A stretch of 64,000 nt of DNA from Roseovarius sp. ZX-A-9 (GTDB lineage Bacteria > Pseudomonadota > Alphaproteobacteria > Rhodobacterales > Rhodobacteraceae), in the NCBI RefSeq assembly GCF_028369135.1, contig NZ_JAPWHW010000001.1, positions 62,001 through 126,000 of the forward strand, read 5' to 3'. Both the position numbers and the translations under genes were made by a program. Position 1 is the first letter of the stretch. The number at the start of each line of letters is the position of its first letter. The notes below the pieces were generated by a model that worked only from the letters and a program-made list of their open reading frames with translations, made no database searches and was not told where the DNA came from. Shown here piece after piece: positions 8,533 to 17,262 of the stretch.

Positions 8533-9536
8533 GCTGCCGCCTTGGTCCGGCTCAGACCTGCGGTCGTCTCTTCAATCAGCTGGCTCAGGCTGTCGCCGCG
8601 CGCCCGCGCCGAGAAGTTCAGCGCCATGCGGTGAATCAGCACCGGTTCGGCCATCGCGGTCACGTCCTCGACATTCGGGGCCAGCCGGCCCTGCAACAGC
8701 GCGCGCGCGCGAACCGTCAGCATCAGCGCCTGCGCCGCGCGAGGGCCCGGCCCCCACGCCACGGTATCGCGCACCCGGTCGGATGCATTGGCATCCTCGG
8801 GCCGGAAGGCGCGCACCAGATCGAGGATCAGCTCCAGCACCCCTTCCCCCACCGGCATCCGGCGCAAGAGCTGTTGCGCTGCCAGCAGATCGGCAGCCGT
8901 GAAGACGCCATGCGCCTCCTCCTCGGTGGCCCCGGTCGTGGCCAGCAGGATGTCGCGCTCGGTGTCGCGGTCGGGATAGGGCACGTCGATCTGCACGAGG
9001 AACCGGTCCAGTTGCGCCTCGGGCAGCGGATATGTGCCCTCCTGCTCGATCGGGTTCTGGGTAGCCAGCACGTGAAACGGCGCTTCCAGCACGCGGTCTT
9101 CGCCTGCCACCGTCACCTGACGTTCCTGCATCGCCTGCAACAGCGCCGACTGGGTGCGCGGGCTGGCGCGGTTGATCTCGTCAGCCATCAGCAACTGACA
9201 GAACACCGGACCGGGAATAAACTTGAACGCGCGGCTGCCATCCTTGCCGGTTTCCAGAACTTCGCTGCCCAGAATATCGGCCGGCATCAGGTCCGGTGTG
9301 AACTGAATGCGATTCGCCGCAAGCCCCATAACGACGCCCAGCGTTTCGACCAGCCGCGTCTTGCCCAGTCCGGGCAGACCCACCAACAGGCCGTGCCCGC
9401 CGCACAGCAATGCAGACAAAGCGAGGTCCACAACCCGGTCCTGACCAATGAAACGGCGAGTAATCGACGCGCGCGCCGCTGCCAGCTTGCCCTCAAGCGC
9501 CTCGATCTCGGCCACCAGATCGGTCGGATCAGTCAT
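8529..9536 (-). CDS. MoxR family AAA+ ATPase
   Basis: This 335-residue AAA+ protein has all main motifs: Walker A GLPGLGKT near residue 55, Walker B LLMADEINR, the LLQAMQERQVT segment and sensor 1 ATQNP. The C-terminal lid has the GPGPRAAQAL motif. MoxR ATPases act as chaperones for assembling or activating VWA-containing partners. The partners here would be the DUF58, DUF4159 and VWA/GATase proteins encoded immediately downstream. It is the first gene of the operon. The divergent DUF1285 gene starts about 70 bases away, leaving a short shared promoter region. Confidence 0.93.
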   Translation of the reverse strand: MTDPTDLVAEIEALEGKLAAARASITRRFIGQDRVVDLALSALLCGGHGLLVGLPGLGKTRLVETLGVVMGLAANRIQFTPDLMPADILGSEVLETGKDGSRAFKFIPGPVFCQLLMADEINRASPRTQSALLQAMQERQVTVAGEDRVLEAPFHVLATQNPIEQEGTYPLPEAQLDRFLVQIDVPYPDRDTERDILLATTGATEEEAHGVFTAADLLAAQQLLRRMPVGEGVLELILDLVRAFRPEDANASDRVRDTVAWGPGPRAAQALMLTVRARALLQGRLAPNVEDVTAMAEPVLIHRMALNFSARARGDSLSQLIEETTAGLSRTKAAA

Positions 9537-9606
9537 GGCAATGCTCCCTGCTCATTCTATATGTCTGTCTAAGAGTGTATCGCGCAGAACGGAAATGGCA
9601 AAAGCA

Positions 9607-10197
9607 ATGAGCGGAGAAAAGATCACGTCGCCGTCAGCGACAGGGATAGAGGCAGCAGCCCGCGCCGCCGGCAAGGCCGCCAAGACGCGCGGCCTGCCGC
9701 CGGTGCATTTGTGGAATCCACCCTTCAGCGGCGACATGGATATGCGCATCGCCCGCGATGGCACATGGTTTCACGAAGGCACGCCGATCAACCGGGCCGA
9801 ACTGGTCCGGTTGTTCTCGACCATCCTGCGCAAAGATGGGGATGATTATTTCCTCGTCACGCCGGTAGAGAAGGTCGGCATCACCGTCGATGACGCGCCC
9901 TTTGTCGCAGTGGATTTCGATGTGGCAGGCAGCGGCCCGGACCAGATCCTGACCTTCGTGACGAATGTCGGCGACAGCGTTGCCGCCGGGCCCGACGCCC
10001 CAATCCGGGTCGAACGCGACGCCGAGACGGGCGAGCCTTCGCCCTACGTCATGGTCCGCGCGGGGCTGGAGGCGCTGATCGACCGCAAGAGTTTTTACCG
10101 CCTCGTGGACATCGGGGCGCATCACGAGGGCTGGTTCGGCCTGTGGTCGGGCGGCACCTTCTTTCCGCTGATCCCCTCGGACGAGATGACAGGATAG
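9607..10197 (+). CDS. DUF1285 domain-containing protein
   Basis: A 196-residue soluble protein reading MSGEKITSPSA at its start. The conserved DUF1285 core runs from PPVHLWNPPFSGDMDMRI through LVRLFSTILRKDGDDYFLVTPVEK to PSPYVMVRAGLEALIDRKSFYRL and GHHEGWFG-like residues near the end. The function is unknown. In alphaproteobacteria this gene usually sits divergent from or next to the moxR/DUF58 operon, as here. The frame is open upstream to 9448, but the codons before 9595 look non-coding. A second ATG at 9595 adds four residues; GGAAATGG in front of 9607 is the better, though weak, ribosome binding site. Confidence 0.85.
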   Translation: MSGEKITSPSATGIEAAARAAGKAAKTRGLPPVHLWNPPFSGDMDMRIARDGTWFHEGTPINRAELVRLFSTILRKDGDDYFLVTPVEKVGITVDDAPFVAVDFDVAGSGPDQILTFVTNVGDSVAAGPDAPIRVERDAETGEPSPYVMVRAGLEALIDRKSFYRLVDIGAHHEGWFGLWSGGTFFPLIPSDEMTG

Positions 10198-10202
10198 CGC
10201 GA

Positions 10203-10301
10203 CGAGCCGGACGCCGGCGTGCCTATCCGGACCTGATCCGGCAGGGCCGCAGCGCATGGTTCGACGAATTGACGCTGCGGCCTTGGGTCGAATCGTTCTG
10301 A
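10203..10301 (+). pseudogene. Possible C-terminal gene remnant
   Basis: Just after the DUF1285 stop, a frame without a start reads ...RAYPDLIRQGRSAWFDEL and ends LRPWVESF before TGA at 10299-10301. The residue composition and the aromatic-rich ending look like the tail of a real protein and not random DNA. No start codon or upstream body is present. It may be what is left of a gene lost from this locus; I cannot name the family. Confidence 0.3.
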
Positions 10302-10304
10302 GCG

Positions 10305-11009
10305 TCAGACCGACGCGGTCAGTCCACCATCGACGCGCCAGTTCTGGCCCGTGACGTAACCGCCGCCTTCGGATGCCAAGTAGGAAATCAGCGAAGACAC
10401 CTCTCCTGCGCGGCCGTAGCGGCCCATCGGGATGCGCGCCCGGCGGTCTTCTGCCTCGGGCAGGCTGTCGATAAAGCCGGGCAACACGTTGTTCATCCGG
10501 ATATTGTCGGCGGCGTATTTGTCAGCATAAAGCTTGGTAAACGCCGCTAGGCCCGCGCGAAAGACGCCCGATGTGGGAAACAGCGGGTCAGGCTCGAACG
10601 CGGCGAAGGTCGAGATGTTGATGATCGCGCCGCCACCGTTCGCCTGCATGATCGGCGTGACCATCCGCGTCGGACGGATCACGTTCATCAGGTAGACATC
10701 CATGCCGGTGTGCCAGTCCTCATCGCTGATCTCCAGGATCGGCCCCTTGGGCCCGTGCCCGGCGGAATTGACCAGAACATCGATCCGGCCCCAGCGATCC
10801 TGCGCACCCTTGACCAGACGTTCCAGATCATCCGGGTTCTGGTTCGAGCCGGTCACGCCCAGCCCGCCCAGTTCGTTTGCCAGCGCCTCGCCCTTGCCCG
10901 ACGACGACAGGATGCCGACGTGAAACCCGTCCTGCGCCAGTTGCCGTGCCGCGTCCGCTCCCATGCCGCTGCCACCTGCGGTGATGAGCGCTACTTTTCC
11001 TGCTGCCAT
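10305..11009 (-). CDS. Short-chain dehydrogenase/reductase with altered active site
   Basis: A 234-residue Rossmann-fold SDR. The nucleotide-binding loop is TAGGSGMG at residues 10-17 and NSAG lies at 81-84. At the catalytic site the classical Tyr-x-x-x-Lys is replaced: S147-G-V-F-R151 stands in its place, and the usual serine is T134 in NISTF. The cofactor is probably NAD(H); substrate and activity cannot be inferred because the general acid is missing. The downstream part (NNVLPGFIDSLPE, GYVTGQNWRVDGG) is typical SDR. The start at 11009 follows a good AAGGGGAA site, so the nine codons further upstream are excluded. A LysR regulator is divergent at 11097. Confidence 0.88.
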   Translation of the reverse strand: MAAGKVALITAGGSGMGADAARQLAQDGFHVGILSSSGKGEALANELGGLGVTGSNQNPDDLERLVKGAQDRWGRIDVLVNSAGHGPKGPILEISDEDWHTGMDVYLMNVIRPTRMVTPIMQANGGGAIINISTFAAFEPDPLFPTSGVFRAGLAAFTKLYADKYAADNIRMNNVLPGFIDSLPEAEDRRARIPMGRYGRAGEVSSLISYLASEGGGYVTGQNWRVDGGLTASV

Positions 11010-11096
11010 GATCGTTCCCCTTTTACGGTTTCCCAATTGCTGTCCAGCTTGTTTTACAGATCGACCGCAGGAATTGCGCGCTATATCCTCTGTGCC

Positions 11097-11996
11097 ATGA
11101 CTGTAGAAAATCTACTGCAAGAGGGTGAACTCCCCCCGCTCAACGCGCTGCGCGCCTTCGATGCGGCAGGCCGACACCTGAGCTTCAGCCGCGCCGCCGA
11201 AGAGCTGGGCGTGACGCAGGGTGCCGTGGCCCAACACGTGCGCGCGCTCGAAGCGCGTTTCGGGACAACGCTCTTTGAACGCCAACCGCGCGGTCTGGTC
11301 TTTACCGAAACGGGGCGCGCCTATCACGGGCAGGTTGCCCGCGCTTTCCGCCTGCTTCGCGAAGCGTCGGCGCAGATCGCCCCGCAACCCGCACGGGTCA
11401 CGATCAGCGTTACACCGACATTTGCATCACGCTGGCTGATCCCGCGCCTGTCGCGGTTCACCGAAACCGAGGCCGGGATCGACCTGCGCATTCTGGCGAC
11501 CGAGCGGGTCTCAAGCTTTCATTCGGACGGCATTGATATCGCCGTGCGGCAGGGACAGCCCCCCTTTGGGGCGAGCCTGCGTGCCGAACGGCTCTTTGCC
11601 CACGACGTCATCGCGGTCTGCGCGCCGCAGCTATGCGCGGCAGATGCGGGATGGGCGGCATTGGGGCAACTGATGCTCTTGCACGACGCCCACAATCTGT
11701 GGCCGGAATTCCTGCGCGACGCGGGCCATCCCAGCCCGGGCGGTCCAGGCAAGACCGGGCTGCGGTTCAACCAGACATCGCTGGGCATCGAGGCGGCATT
11801 GTCCGGGCAGGGTGTGGCTCTGGCCAGCCGGTTTCTGGTGGCGCGCGATCTGGCCGCTGGGCGTCTGGTGCAACCGGTGCACCATTGCCTGCGGGCCGAA
11901 CGCGATTTTTACCTGTTGGCGCCCCGGTCAAAAACCGCAAGCGGCCCGGTTCAGGCCGTCTGGAACTGGCTTTGCGCAGAGCGAGATCAGGCGTGA
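11097..11996 (+). CDS. LysR family transcriptional regulator (GcvA-like)
   Basis: A 299-residue LysR protein. The winged helix-turn-helix occupies about residues 14-73: LNALRAFDAAGRHLSFSRAA, then ELGVTQGAVAQHVRALE as the recognition region. The rest is a type 2 periplasmic-binding-like effector domain (VTISVTPTFASRWLIPRL) of the GcvA/AmpR subgroup. It is divergent from the SDR gene with about 87 bases between the starts, the classic layout for a LysR regulator and its target. The ATG at 11097 opens directly into the conserved region; the long upstream open frame crosses the SDR gene and is not real. Confidence 0.9.
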   Translation: MTVENLLQEGELPPLNALRAFDAAGRHLSFSRAAEELGVTQGAVAQHVRALEARFGTTLFERQPRGLVFTETGRAYHGQVARAFRLLREASAQIAPQPARVTISVTPTFASRWLIPRLSRFTETEAGIDLRILATERVSSFHSDGIDIAVRQGQPPFGASLRAERLFAHDVIAVCAPQLCAADAGWAALGQLMLLHDAHNLWPEFLRDAGHPSPGGPGKTGLRFNQTSLGIEAALSGQGVALASRFLVARDLAAGRLVQPVHHCLRAERDFYLLAPRSKTASGPVQAVWNWLCAERDQA

Positions 11997-12246
11997 CGCC
12001 CCCAAACAAAAGCGCTCTGGATGTATCCAACACTCAGGAGCGGATCATGGGGGAAATACGGATATGGATTCCGGCGATCTGGCGGTTGGGCACTCGTGAG
12101 GACGCGCATCCGCTGCCCGGCAGTGGCCTGCCTGCAAACAAAGAGGGGTCGCCCCCAACCGCCCGGGCGATCGCAAGGCGGCCTTGGTATCCTCTTCAGG
12201 GAAGACCGACTCGGTGAGCCTATCGCACAGAGCAACAGGCGTGAGG
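11997..12246. other. Intergenic spacer without recognisable gene
   Basis: 250 bases between the convergent LysR and CobW-like genes. Short frames exist on both strands but none has a ribosome binding site or a recognisable product. The only structure seen is a small GGGG...CCCC fold near 12147-12156. Confidence 0.5.
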
Positions 12247-13176
12247 TCAGGCGGTGGTTTCAGCGTGTTCGTTCGTCAATGAAGCAAGCACATCTTTTGC
12301 CGCATCAGCCTCCGTGCTGATGGTCACCAGTCTGGATTCGGGCTTGCCGTCCCAGATCGGACCCTTTTGGAATTCCATCCGCGAGCCGACCTTTTGGAAA
12401 ATGATCTTCTGTTCGGGAAATTCCGAGCAATAGAGCACGCCTTTGGCACGGTAGACGCTCAGCGGGAACGCCTCGAATGCGGCACGAAAGGCCGAGTGGC
12501 TGATCAGCGTCGCGGATTGCCAGCTGTCGGTGTGAAATCCGGCGTAGGATTGCCCCGTCAGGCTGGTGGCCGCATCCGGGTTGTGTCTGCCGGTATCCAA
12601 AAGAAATTCGGCCGGAATATCGCCCATGATCGCATGATAGGCAGGCAGGTTCGGGAACAGCCAATCCTGACGCAACTGGTCCAGATCGGTTTGGTCGACC
12701 AGATCTGGTTTGGTCAAAACCACGATGTCAGCGGCCTCTATCTGGGCTTGCATGAGCCTTTTGACGTCGGCAGATGCATAAGCCACATTCGCGGCATCCA
12801 GCAGCGTCACAACCGCGTCCAGACGGGCATAATTGCGCAGCTGAGGATACCCGAAAACCGATGCTATACGACCGGGCTGCGAAATCCCGCTGCCCTCGAT
12901 CAGCAGGTATTCGGGCGGATTGTCGGATTTGAACATGGCCTGAAGCTGCGCCACCAGATCGCCCTGGATTGAACAACAGACACAGCCATTTGACAGCTCC
13001 ATCACTTCACGTTCGCGCCGCAGGATCAGTTCGGCGTCGATGTTGATCGCGCCGAAGTCATTGACGAGAACGGTGATATTCAATCCGTGATCGGCTTCAA
13101 GAAGTCGATTGATCAGCGTGGTCTTACCTGCCCCGAGAAAGCCCGCGATGATGGTGACAGGGCAGCGCTGATCCAT
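12247..13176 (-). CDS. CobW/COG0523 family metal-binding GTPase
   Basis: A 309-residue G3E GTPase. Walker A is GFLGAGKTT near residue 12. The CxCC metal motif GCVCCS follows near residue 64, then the LIEGSGISQPG segment and the base-recognition motif TKPD. The C-terminal CobW_C domain runs from about residue 205. COG0523 proteins act as metallochaperones or insertases, often for zinc, delivering metal to a partner enzyme. Here the gene directly follows and shares one base with an amidohydrolase that has a dinuclear-type metal site, so that enzyme is the likely client. This pairing is inference from position. Confidence 0.9.
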   Translation of the reverse strand: MDQRCPVTIIAGFLGAGKTTLINRLLEADHGLNITVLVNDFGAINIDAELILRREREVMELSNGCVCCSIQGDLVAQLQAMFKSDNPPEYLLIEGSGISQPGRIASVFGYPQLRNYARLDAVVTLLDAANVAYASADVKRLMQAQIEAADIVVLTKPDLVDQTDLDQLRQDWLFPNLPAYHAIMGDIPAEFLLDTGRHNPDAATSLTGQSYAGFHTDSWQSATLISHSAFRAAFEAFPLSVYRAKGVLYCSEFPEQKIIFQKVGSRMEFQKGPIWDGKPESRLVTISTEADAAKDVLASLTNEHAETTA

Positions 13177-14924
13177 CAGATTTCCACCGGCGTGAAATCT
13201 GGCGCCGCCTCCTGGAACCGTGTTTCAAAAGGCGTACCATTCAACCAGCCCAGCGGATCATGCATCACCTCACCATCCATTACGGTCAGGTTTACCTTGC
13301 TCTTGTGCCAGTTCCCCTTGGGGTCGATCTCAAGAAGGTTACGATCCAGCACAATAATATCGGCGGACTTGCCGACGCTGATCGAGCCGGTAGTATCCTC
13401 GCAACCCATCGCATAGGCGCCATTGATGGTGACCATACGGATGGCCTCTTCGGGGGTGACTGGCTTGCCCAATTTGCCTTCCATTTCACCGCGCGGGTTT
13501 TCGCGGGTGGTCAACGCCTCGAAGCCGAACCAGGGATCAATGCTGCTGACCGGCCAATCGGTCCCCATGACCGCGACACCGCCTTCGTCCAGAACACCGC
13601 GAACGTTGTACGCCTCTTGCAGTCGTTCACCAAAGGATGAGCGCGCACCAAGGGTGAATTCCGACGGGAACCAACCGACGGGTGAAAACTCTGCAATCAC
13701 ATCAAGCTCGGCAAAGCGTTTCAGATTGGCCTCGTCCAGCAGCGTGGAATGCGCGCATTGGTGACGCATCCCACCGTGGCCATTGCGGCGACGACATTCG
13801 GCCACGGCATCCAGGAAAATGTCGGACGCCCCATCTCCGGTACAATGGGCAATCACGCGGATGCGTTTGCGATCCATTTCCGCGACCATGTCATAGATAT
13901 GTTCGGGAGTCATGTTCAGGCTGCCCTGCCAGGTCGCCTCGTTTGGCCACGGCGAAATCAGGTAAGAGGTGCGCGGTTCAGCGGTGCCGTCAAAGTGGAA
14001 CTTGACTGCATTCGCGTTCAGGCGGCGTGAACGATAGAAATGCCGTTCGCCAGCCAGCAGCTCCCAGCGGCGTTTGACGGGGAAAATGTCGTCTTGCCAG
14101 CTGATTGCGGCCTCGACCCGAAGCGGCAGGTCGCCGGAACGGTCAATCGTCCGCAGCGCTTCGAGCCGCTGTTCGCAGACATGGACATATTTGGTCGCCA
14201 CGACCCCGCGACTGGACTGAAAGCGTGCACCCTCGCGATAGGCGCGCGTTAGCGCCTTCAGCGGCGGCGGGGGCATGGCTGCCATGATCAGGGCATAGGC
14301 GCCATCGACCAGAATGCCATTCGGCTTGCCCGACAGGGGATCGCGGACGATATAGCCATTGTTGGGGTCGATCGAATCGGTCGAGACCCCCGCCAACTCC
14401 AGCGCCTTGGAGTTTGCCATGCAGCTGCCCCACATCCGGTCCATGATGGCCACGGGCCGGTCAGGAATAAAGCTGTCCAGCCAGTCACGCCCCGGTTCCA
14501 GCCCGGCCTTGCGGAAGGCGAAGTGAACGAAATGTTTACCAAAAATCCAATCATCGCCGGGATTCGCGCTGGCATAGGCCAAGATTGCCTCGCGGACTTC
14601 GTCAGGAGTTGGCGTGTCAATGCCAACGTCCAGATACTCCGAGTATTTCGGCCCGAGCGCCAAGTCTGGGTGGGTATGCATATCGTGCAAACCCGGCATG
14701 GCAAACGCACCATTCAGATCATGCACATGCGTGTAATCCGCAGTCAGCTTTTCGATTTCGGCATTGCTGCCGACGGCGATGAATTTACCGTTCTTTATCG
14801 CAACCGCCTCCGCCCACGGCGTGTCGAAATCAACTGTGTAGATACGACCGTTGCGCAAAACCAAATCGGCGGCGGGCAGTCCTTCGGGCGAATTTGTTGA
14901 TCGAATTCCTAAGTTTTCTACCAT
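13176..14924 (-). CDS. Amidohydrolase family protein, YtcJ-like
   Basis: A 582-residue cytoplasmic protein of the amidohydrolase_3 group. It begins with the beta-sandwich part (ADLVLRNGRIYTVD). The metal-binding MHTHPD follows near residue 81 with no signal peptide before it. HCTGDGA near residue 356, HQCAHS near 382 and the catalytic aspartate in GTDWPV complete the site. GYAMGCED-type and GSISVGKSADIIVLD segments close the fold. Relatives hydrolyse amides such as N-substituted formamides, but the substrate here is unknown. Upstream is AAGAAAGGT, a usable ribosome binding site. The gene is divergent from a LysR regulator and coupled to the CobW-like gene. Confidence 0.9.
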   Translation of the reverse strand: MVENLGIRSTNSPEGLPAADLVLRNGRIYTVDFDTPWAEAVAIKNGKFIAVGSNAEIEKLTADYTHVHDLNGAFAMPGLHDMHTHPDLALGPKYSEYLDVGIDTPTPDEVREAILAYASANPGDDWIFGKHFVHFAFRKAGLEPGRDWLDSFIPDRPVAIMDRMWGSCMANSKALELAGVSTDSIDPNNGYIVRDPLSGKPNGILVDGAYALIMAAMPPPPLKALTRAYREGARFQSSRGVVATKYVHVCEQRLEALRTIDRSGDLPLRVEAAISWQDDIFPVKRRWELLAGERHFYRSRRLNANAVKFHFDGTAEPRTSYLISPWPNEATWQGSLNMTPEHIYDMVAEMDRKRIRVIAHCTGDGASDIFLDAVAECRRRNGHGGMRHQCAHSTLLDEANLKRFAELDVIAEFSPVGWFPSEFTLGARSSFGERLQEAYNVRGVLDEGGVAVMGTDWPVSSIDPWFGFEALTTRENPRGEMEGKLGKPVTPEEAIRMVTINGAYAMGCEDTTGSISVGKSADIIVLDRNLLEIDPKGNWHKSKVNLTVMDGEVMHDPLGWLNGTPFETRFQEAAPDFTPVEI

Positions 14925-15091
14925 TTTGCGACCTTTCTTAGCCGGGCGCTCAGGGAACGGGTCATCGTTCTGCGCAAGCGCGAAATCACACTGGCGTCAT
15001 CCTTTATTGAAGATTTACTCATGTCAAATGAGATAAAGTATTCCACAACGAGAGAAATATTCACTCAAACAACTCCGAAAGAGGCTCTTAA

Positions 15092-16030
15092 ATGGCTGAC
15101 CCCATCGATGTTACCGCTCGCTCTGTCTATCCTTCGATCACCGCGCTCAGAATGCTTGAGGCCGTGGCGCGTCTGGGCACTCTTCAACGCGCAGCCGAAT
15201 GGATTTGCGTGACGCCCAGTGCAGTTTCACATCAGTTGCGAAAGTTGGAGGACAGTCTCGGGGTCAAGCTCATCAATCGTATAGGGCGCAAAGTCGAACT
15301 GACCTCTGCCGGGAATCGCTATGTCAAAGAGATCCGCAAAGCGCTCAAGATCGTCGAACTTGCCAGCTTGCCGTTGGGCGGATCAGAACCATTTGGCAGG
15401 CTTAGAATCCGAAGCGCTTCAGGTCTGGGCAGTTTCTGGCTGGCACATCACATCGGTGAATTCCTTGAACTCTATCCCAATATTGATCTCGAGCTGAGCA
15501 GTCAGAACGACTACAGCGATCTGTCCAGCGATAACGTTGATTTCTCGATTGTCTATGGCGATGGCGCGTGGCCAGGGATGTATGTGAAACACCTGTTTAC
15601 CCCCCATGCCTTTCCGGTCTGTTCACCAAGCTTTCTGGATCGAGTCGGCCGCATTCCGAAACCCGAAGCACTGGCCAATTTCCCGTTACTGCATCATTGC
15701 AATCAGGGCGATTGGGTCAAATGGCTGTCAGCCGCAACGACAAAAAGCATCCAGTTGAACAAGGGGATCATCTTTTCCGACATCACTCATTGCCTGAATG
15801 CCGCCGTGGCGGGCACCGGTATTGCAATGGGCGATGACGTGCTGGCTCGCGATGCCCTGATCGAAGGTAAACTGATCCGCCTGTTCGAGACCCAGATCGA
15901 AGGGCCTTCCGCCTATTTCATCGTAGGCCCGAAAGAGCGCGTTGACCGCCGCGCCAGTCGGCTGGCCATAGACTGGATGTCACAGTGGTTTGCCGAATTC
16001 TCGCTCGGTCAGCACATCCGCGCGGAATAG
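15092..16030 (+). CDS. LysR family transcriptional regulator (GcvA-like)
   Basis: A 312-residue LysR protein with its helix-turn-helix at about residues 16-76 (ALRMLEAVARLGTLQRAA, then TPSAVSHQLRKLED). The effector domain has FGRLRIRSASGLGSFWLA and the GIAMGDDVLARD segment common to GcvA-type regulators. Its start is 167 bases from the divergent amidohydrolase start, and it is followed by the ABC transporter genes on its own strand. It is therefore the likely regulator of the whole 12.2-21.4 kb block. The ATG at 15092 is preceded by GAAAGAGGC. Confidence 0.9.
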   Translation: MADPIDVTARSVYPSITALRMLEAVARLGTLQRAAEWICVTPSAVSHQLRKLEDSLGVKLINRIGRKVELTSAGNRYVKEIRKALKIVELASLPLGGSEPFGRLRIRSASGLGSFWLAHHIGEFLELYPNIDLELSSQNDYSDLSSDNVDFSIVYGDGAWPGMYVKHLFTPHAFPVCSPSFLDRVGRIPKPEALANFPLLHHCNQGDWVKWLSAATTKSIQLNKGIIFSDITHCLNAAVAGTGIAMGDDVLARDALIEGKLIRLFETQIEGPSAYFIVGPKERVDRRASRLAIDWMSQWFAEFSLGQHIRAE

Positions 16031-16143
16031 GTGAATTTTCGTCACGCTACTGTCTACTTTCTTTCATTTGACTTGAATATTGTTTCTTGCAACCCTTCCG
16101 CCTCAGATGAGCAATCTGACCTGGCGCAAGAAGGGCAAGTAAC

Positions 16144-17211
16144 GTGTCGCAAATAACCGCAAACAATATCTGCAAACGTTACGGCGACTTTGATGCGCTG
16201 AAAAACGTGAACATGGAAATCACGAAAGGTGAGTTTCTGACCTTTCTCGGACCATCGGGTTCGGGGAAAACCACCCTGCTGATGATTTTGGCGGGTTTCA
16301 CGGTTCCAACATCCGGTCAGTTGATCAAAGAGGGCGTTGATATCAGCGCCATGCCCGCGGAAGAGCGGAATTTTGGCATGGTGTTCCAAGGCTATGCCCT
16401 GTTTCCCCACATGACCGTCTGGCAAAATGTCGACTACCCACTGCGTATCCGCAAGGTGGATGCGTCCACGCGCAAGGAGCGCGTGGGCCGGATCATCGAA
16501 ACCGTCGGCCTTTCGGAACATGCCCACAAGAAGCCGTCACAGTTGTCCGGCGGCCAGCAGCAACGAGTGGCGCTGGCGCGATCACTGGTGTTTCAACCCG
16601 ACATGTTGTTGCTGGACGAACCGCTGTCCGCCCTTGATCGCAACCTGCGTGAACAAATGCAGGTCGAGCTGAAACGCGTCCACGAGGAAACCGGCACCAC
16701 CTTTGTTTTCGTGACCCACGACCAGGGCGAAGCTCTGGCCTTGTCTGACAATATCGCGATCTTCAACAAAGGCCAGGTGATGCAACTGGACACCCCGGAC
16801 ACGATCTACAATGCGCCGAATTCCCGATTCATCGCGGAGTTTCTGGGAAAAATCAACCTGTTCCCGGTCTCGGACACGGCCCTTGACGGAGGTGTCCTGC
16901 GGGGGCGGTCCGTTGATGGGCCCCTTTCGGCCAGCACTGGCAACCTGAGCGGGCCGGTGTCGGCCATCGCCGTGCGTCCAGAAAATATGACGCTGACGTC
17001 CGAGAAGGTTGATGCGACCGAAAACTGCTTCAAAGCAAAGGTAATGCAATCGACCTATCAAGGGTCGCATATTGACCTGACGCTTGCCACCGCATCGGGG
17101 CAGGCAATCGAAGTTTCAACACATAGTTCACATACAGACATTGACCCGGCCATCGGCTCCGAGCTGTGGGTCTCGTGGTCCCCCAACGACAGTATCATCA
17201 TCGCCGACTGA
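16144..17211 (+). CDS. ABC transporter ATP-binding protein, PotA-like
   Basis: A 355-residue ATPase beginning at GTG (MSQITANNICKRYG). It has Walker A GPSGSGKTT near residue 37, the signature LSGGQQQRVALARSL, Walker B LLLDEPLSALD and the H-loop FVTHDQGEAL. The last 120 residues form a TOBE-type regulatory domain (AIAVRPENM). This is the energising subunit of a Pot/Fut-type importer. It is followed at 52 bases by the solute-binding protein and then the two permeases, a complete set on one strand. The substrate is not readable from the sequence. Confidence 0.92.
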   Translation: MSQITANNICKRYGDFDALKNVNMEITKGEFLTFLGPSGSGKTTLLMILAGFTVPTSGQLIKEGVDISAMPAEERNFGMVFQGYALFPHMTVWQNVDYPLRIRKVDASTRKERVGRIIETVGLSEHAHKKPSQLSGGQQQRVALARSLVFQPDMLLLDEPLSALDRNLREQMQVELKRVHEETGTTFVFVTHDQGEALALSDNIAIFNKGQVMQLDTPDTIYNAPNSRFIAEFLGKINLFPVSDTALDGGVLRGRSVDGPLSASTGNLSGPVSAIAVRPENMTLTSEKVDATENCFKAKVMQSTYQGSHIDLTLATASGQAIEVSTHSSHTDIDPAIGSELWVSWSPNDSIIIAD

Positions 17212-17262
17212 AACATTTCCCGGCACGGATAGGGCCGCACTGAAAAAATGGGAGGAAATAAA

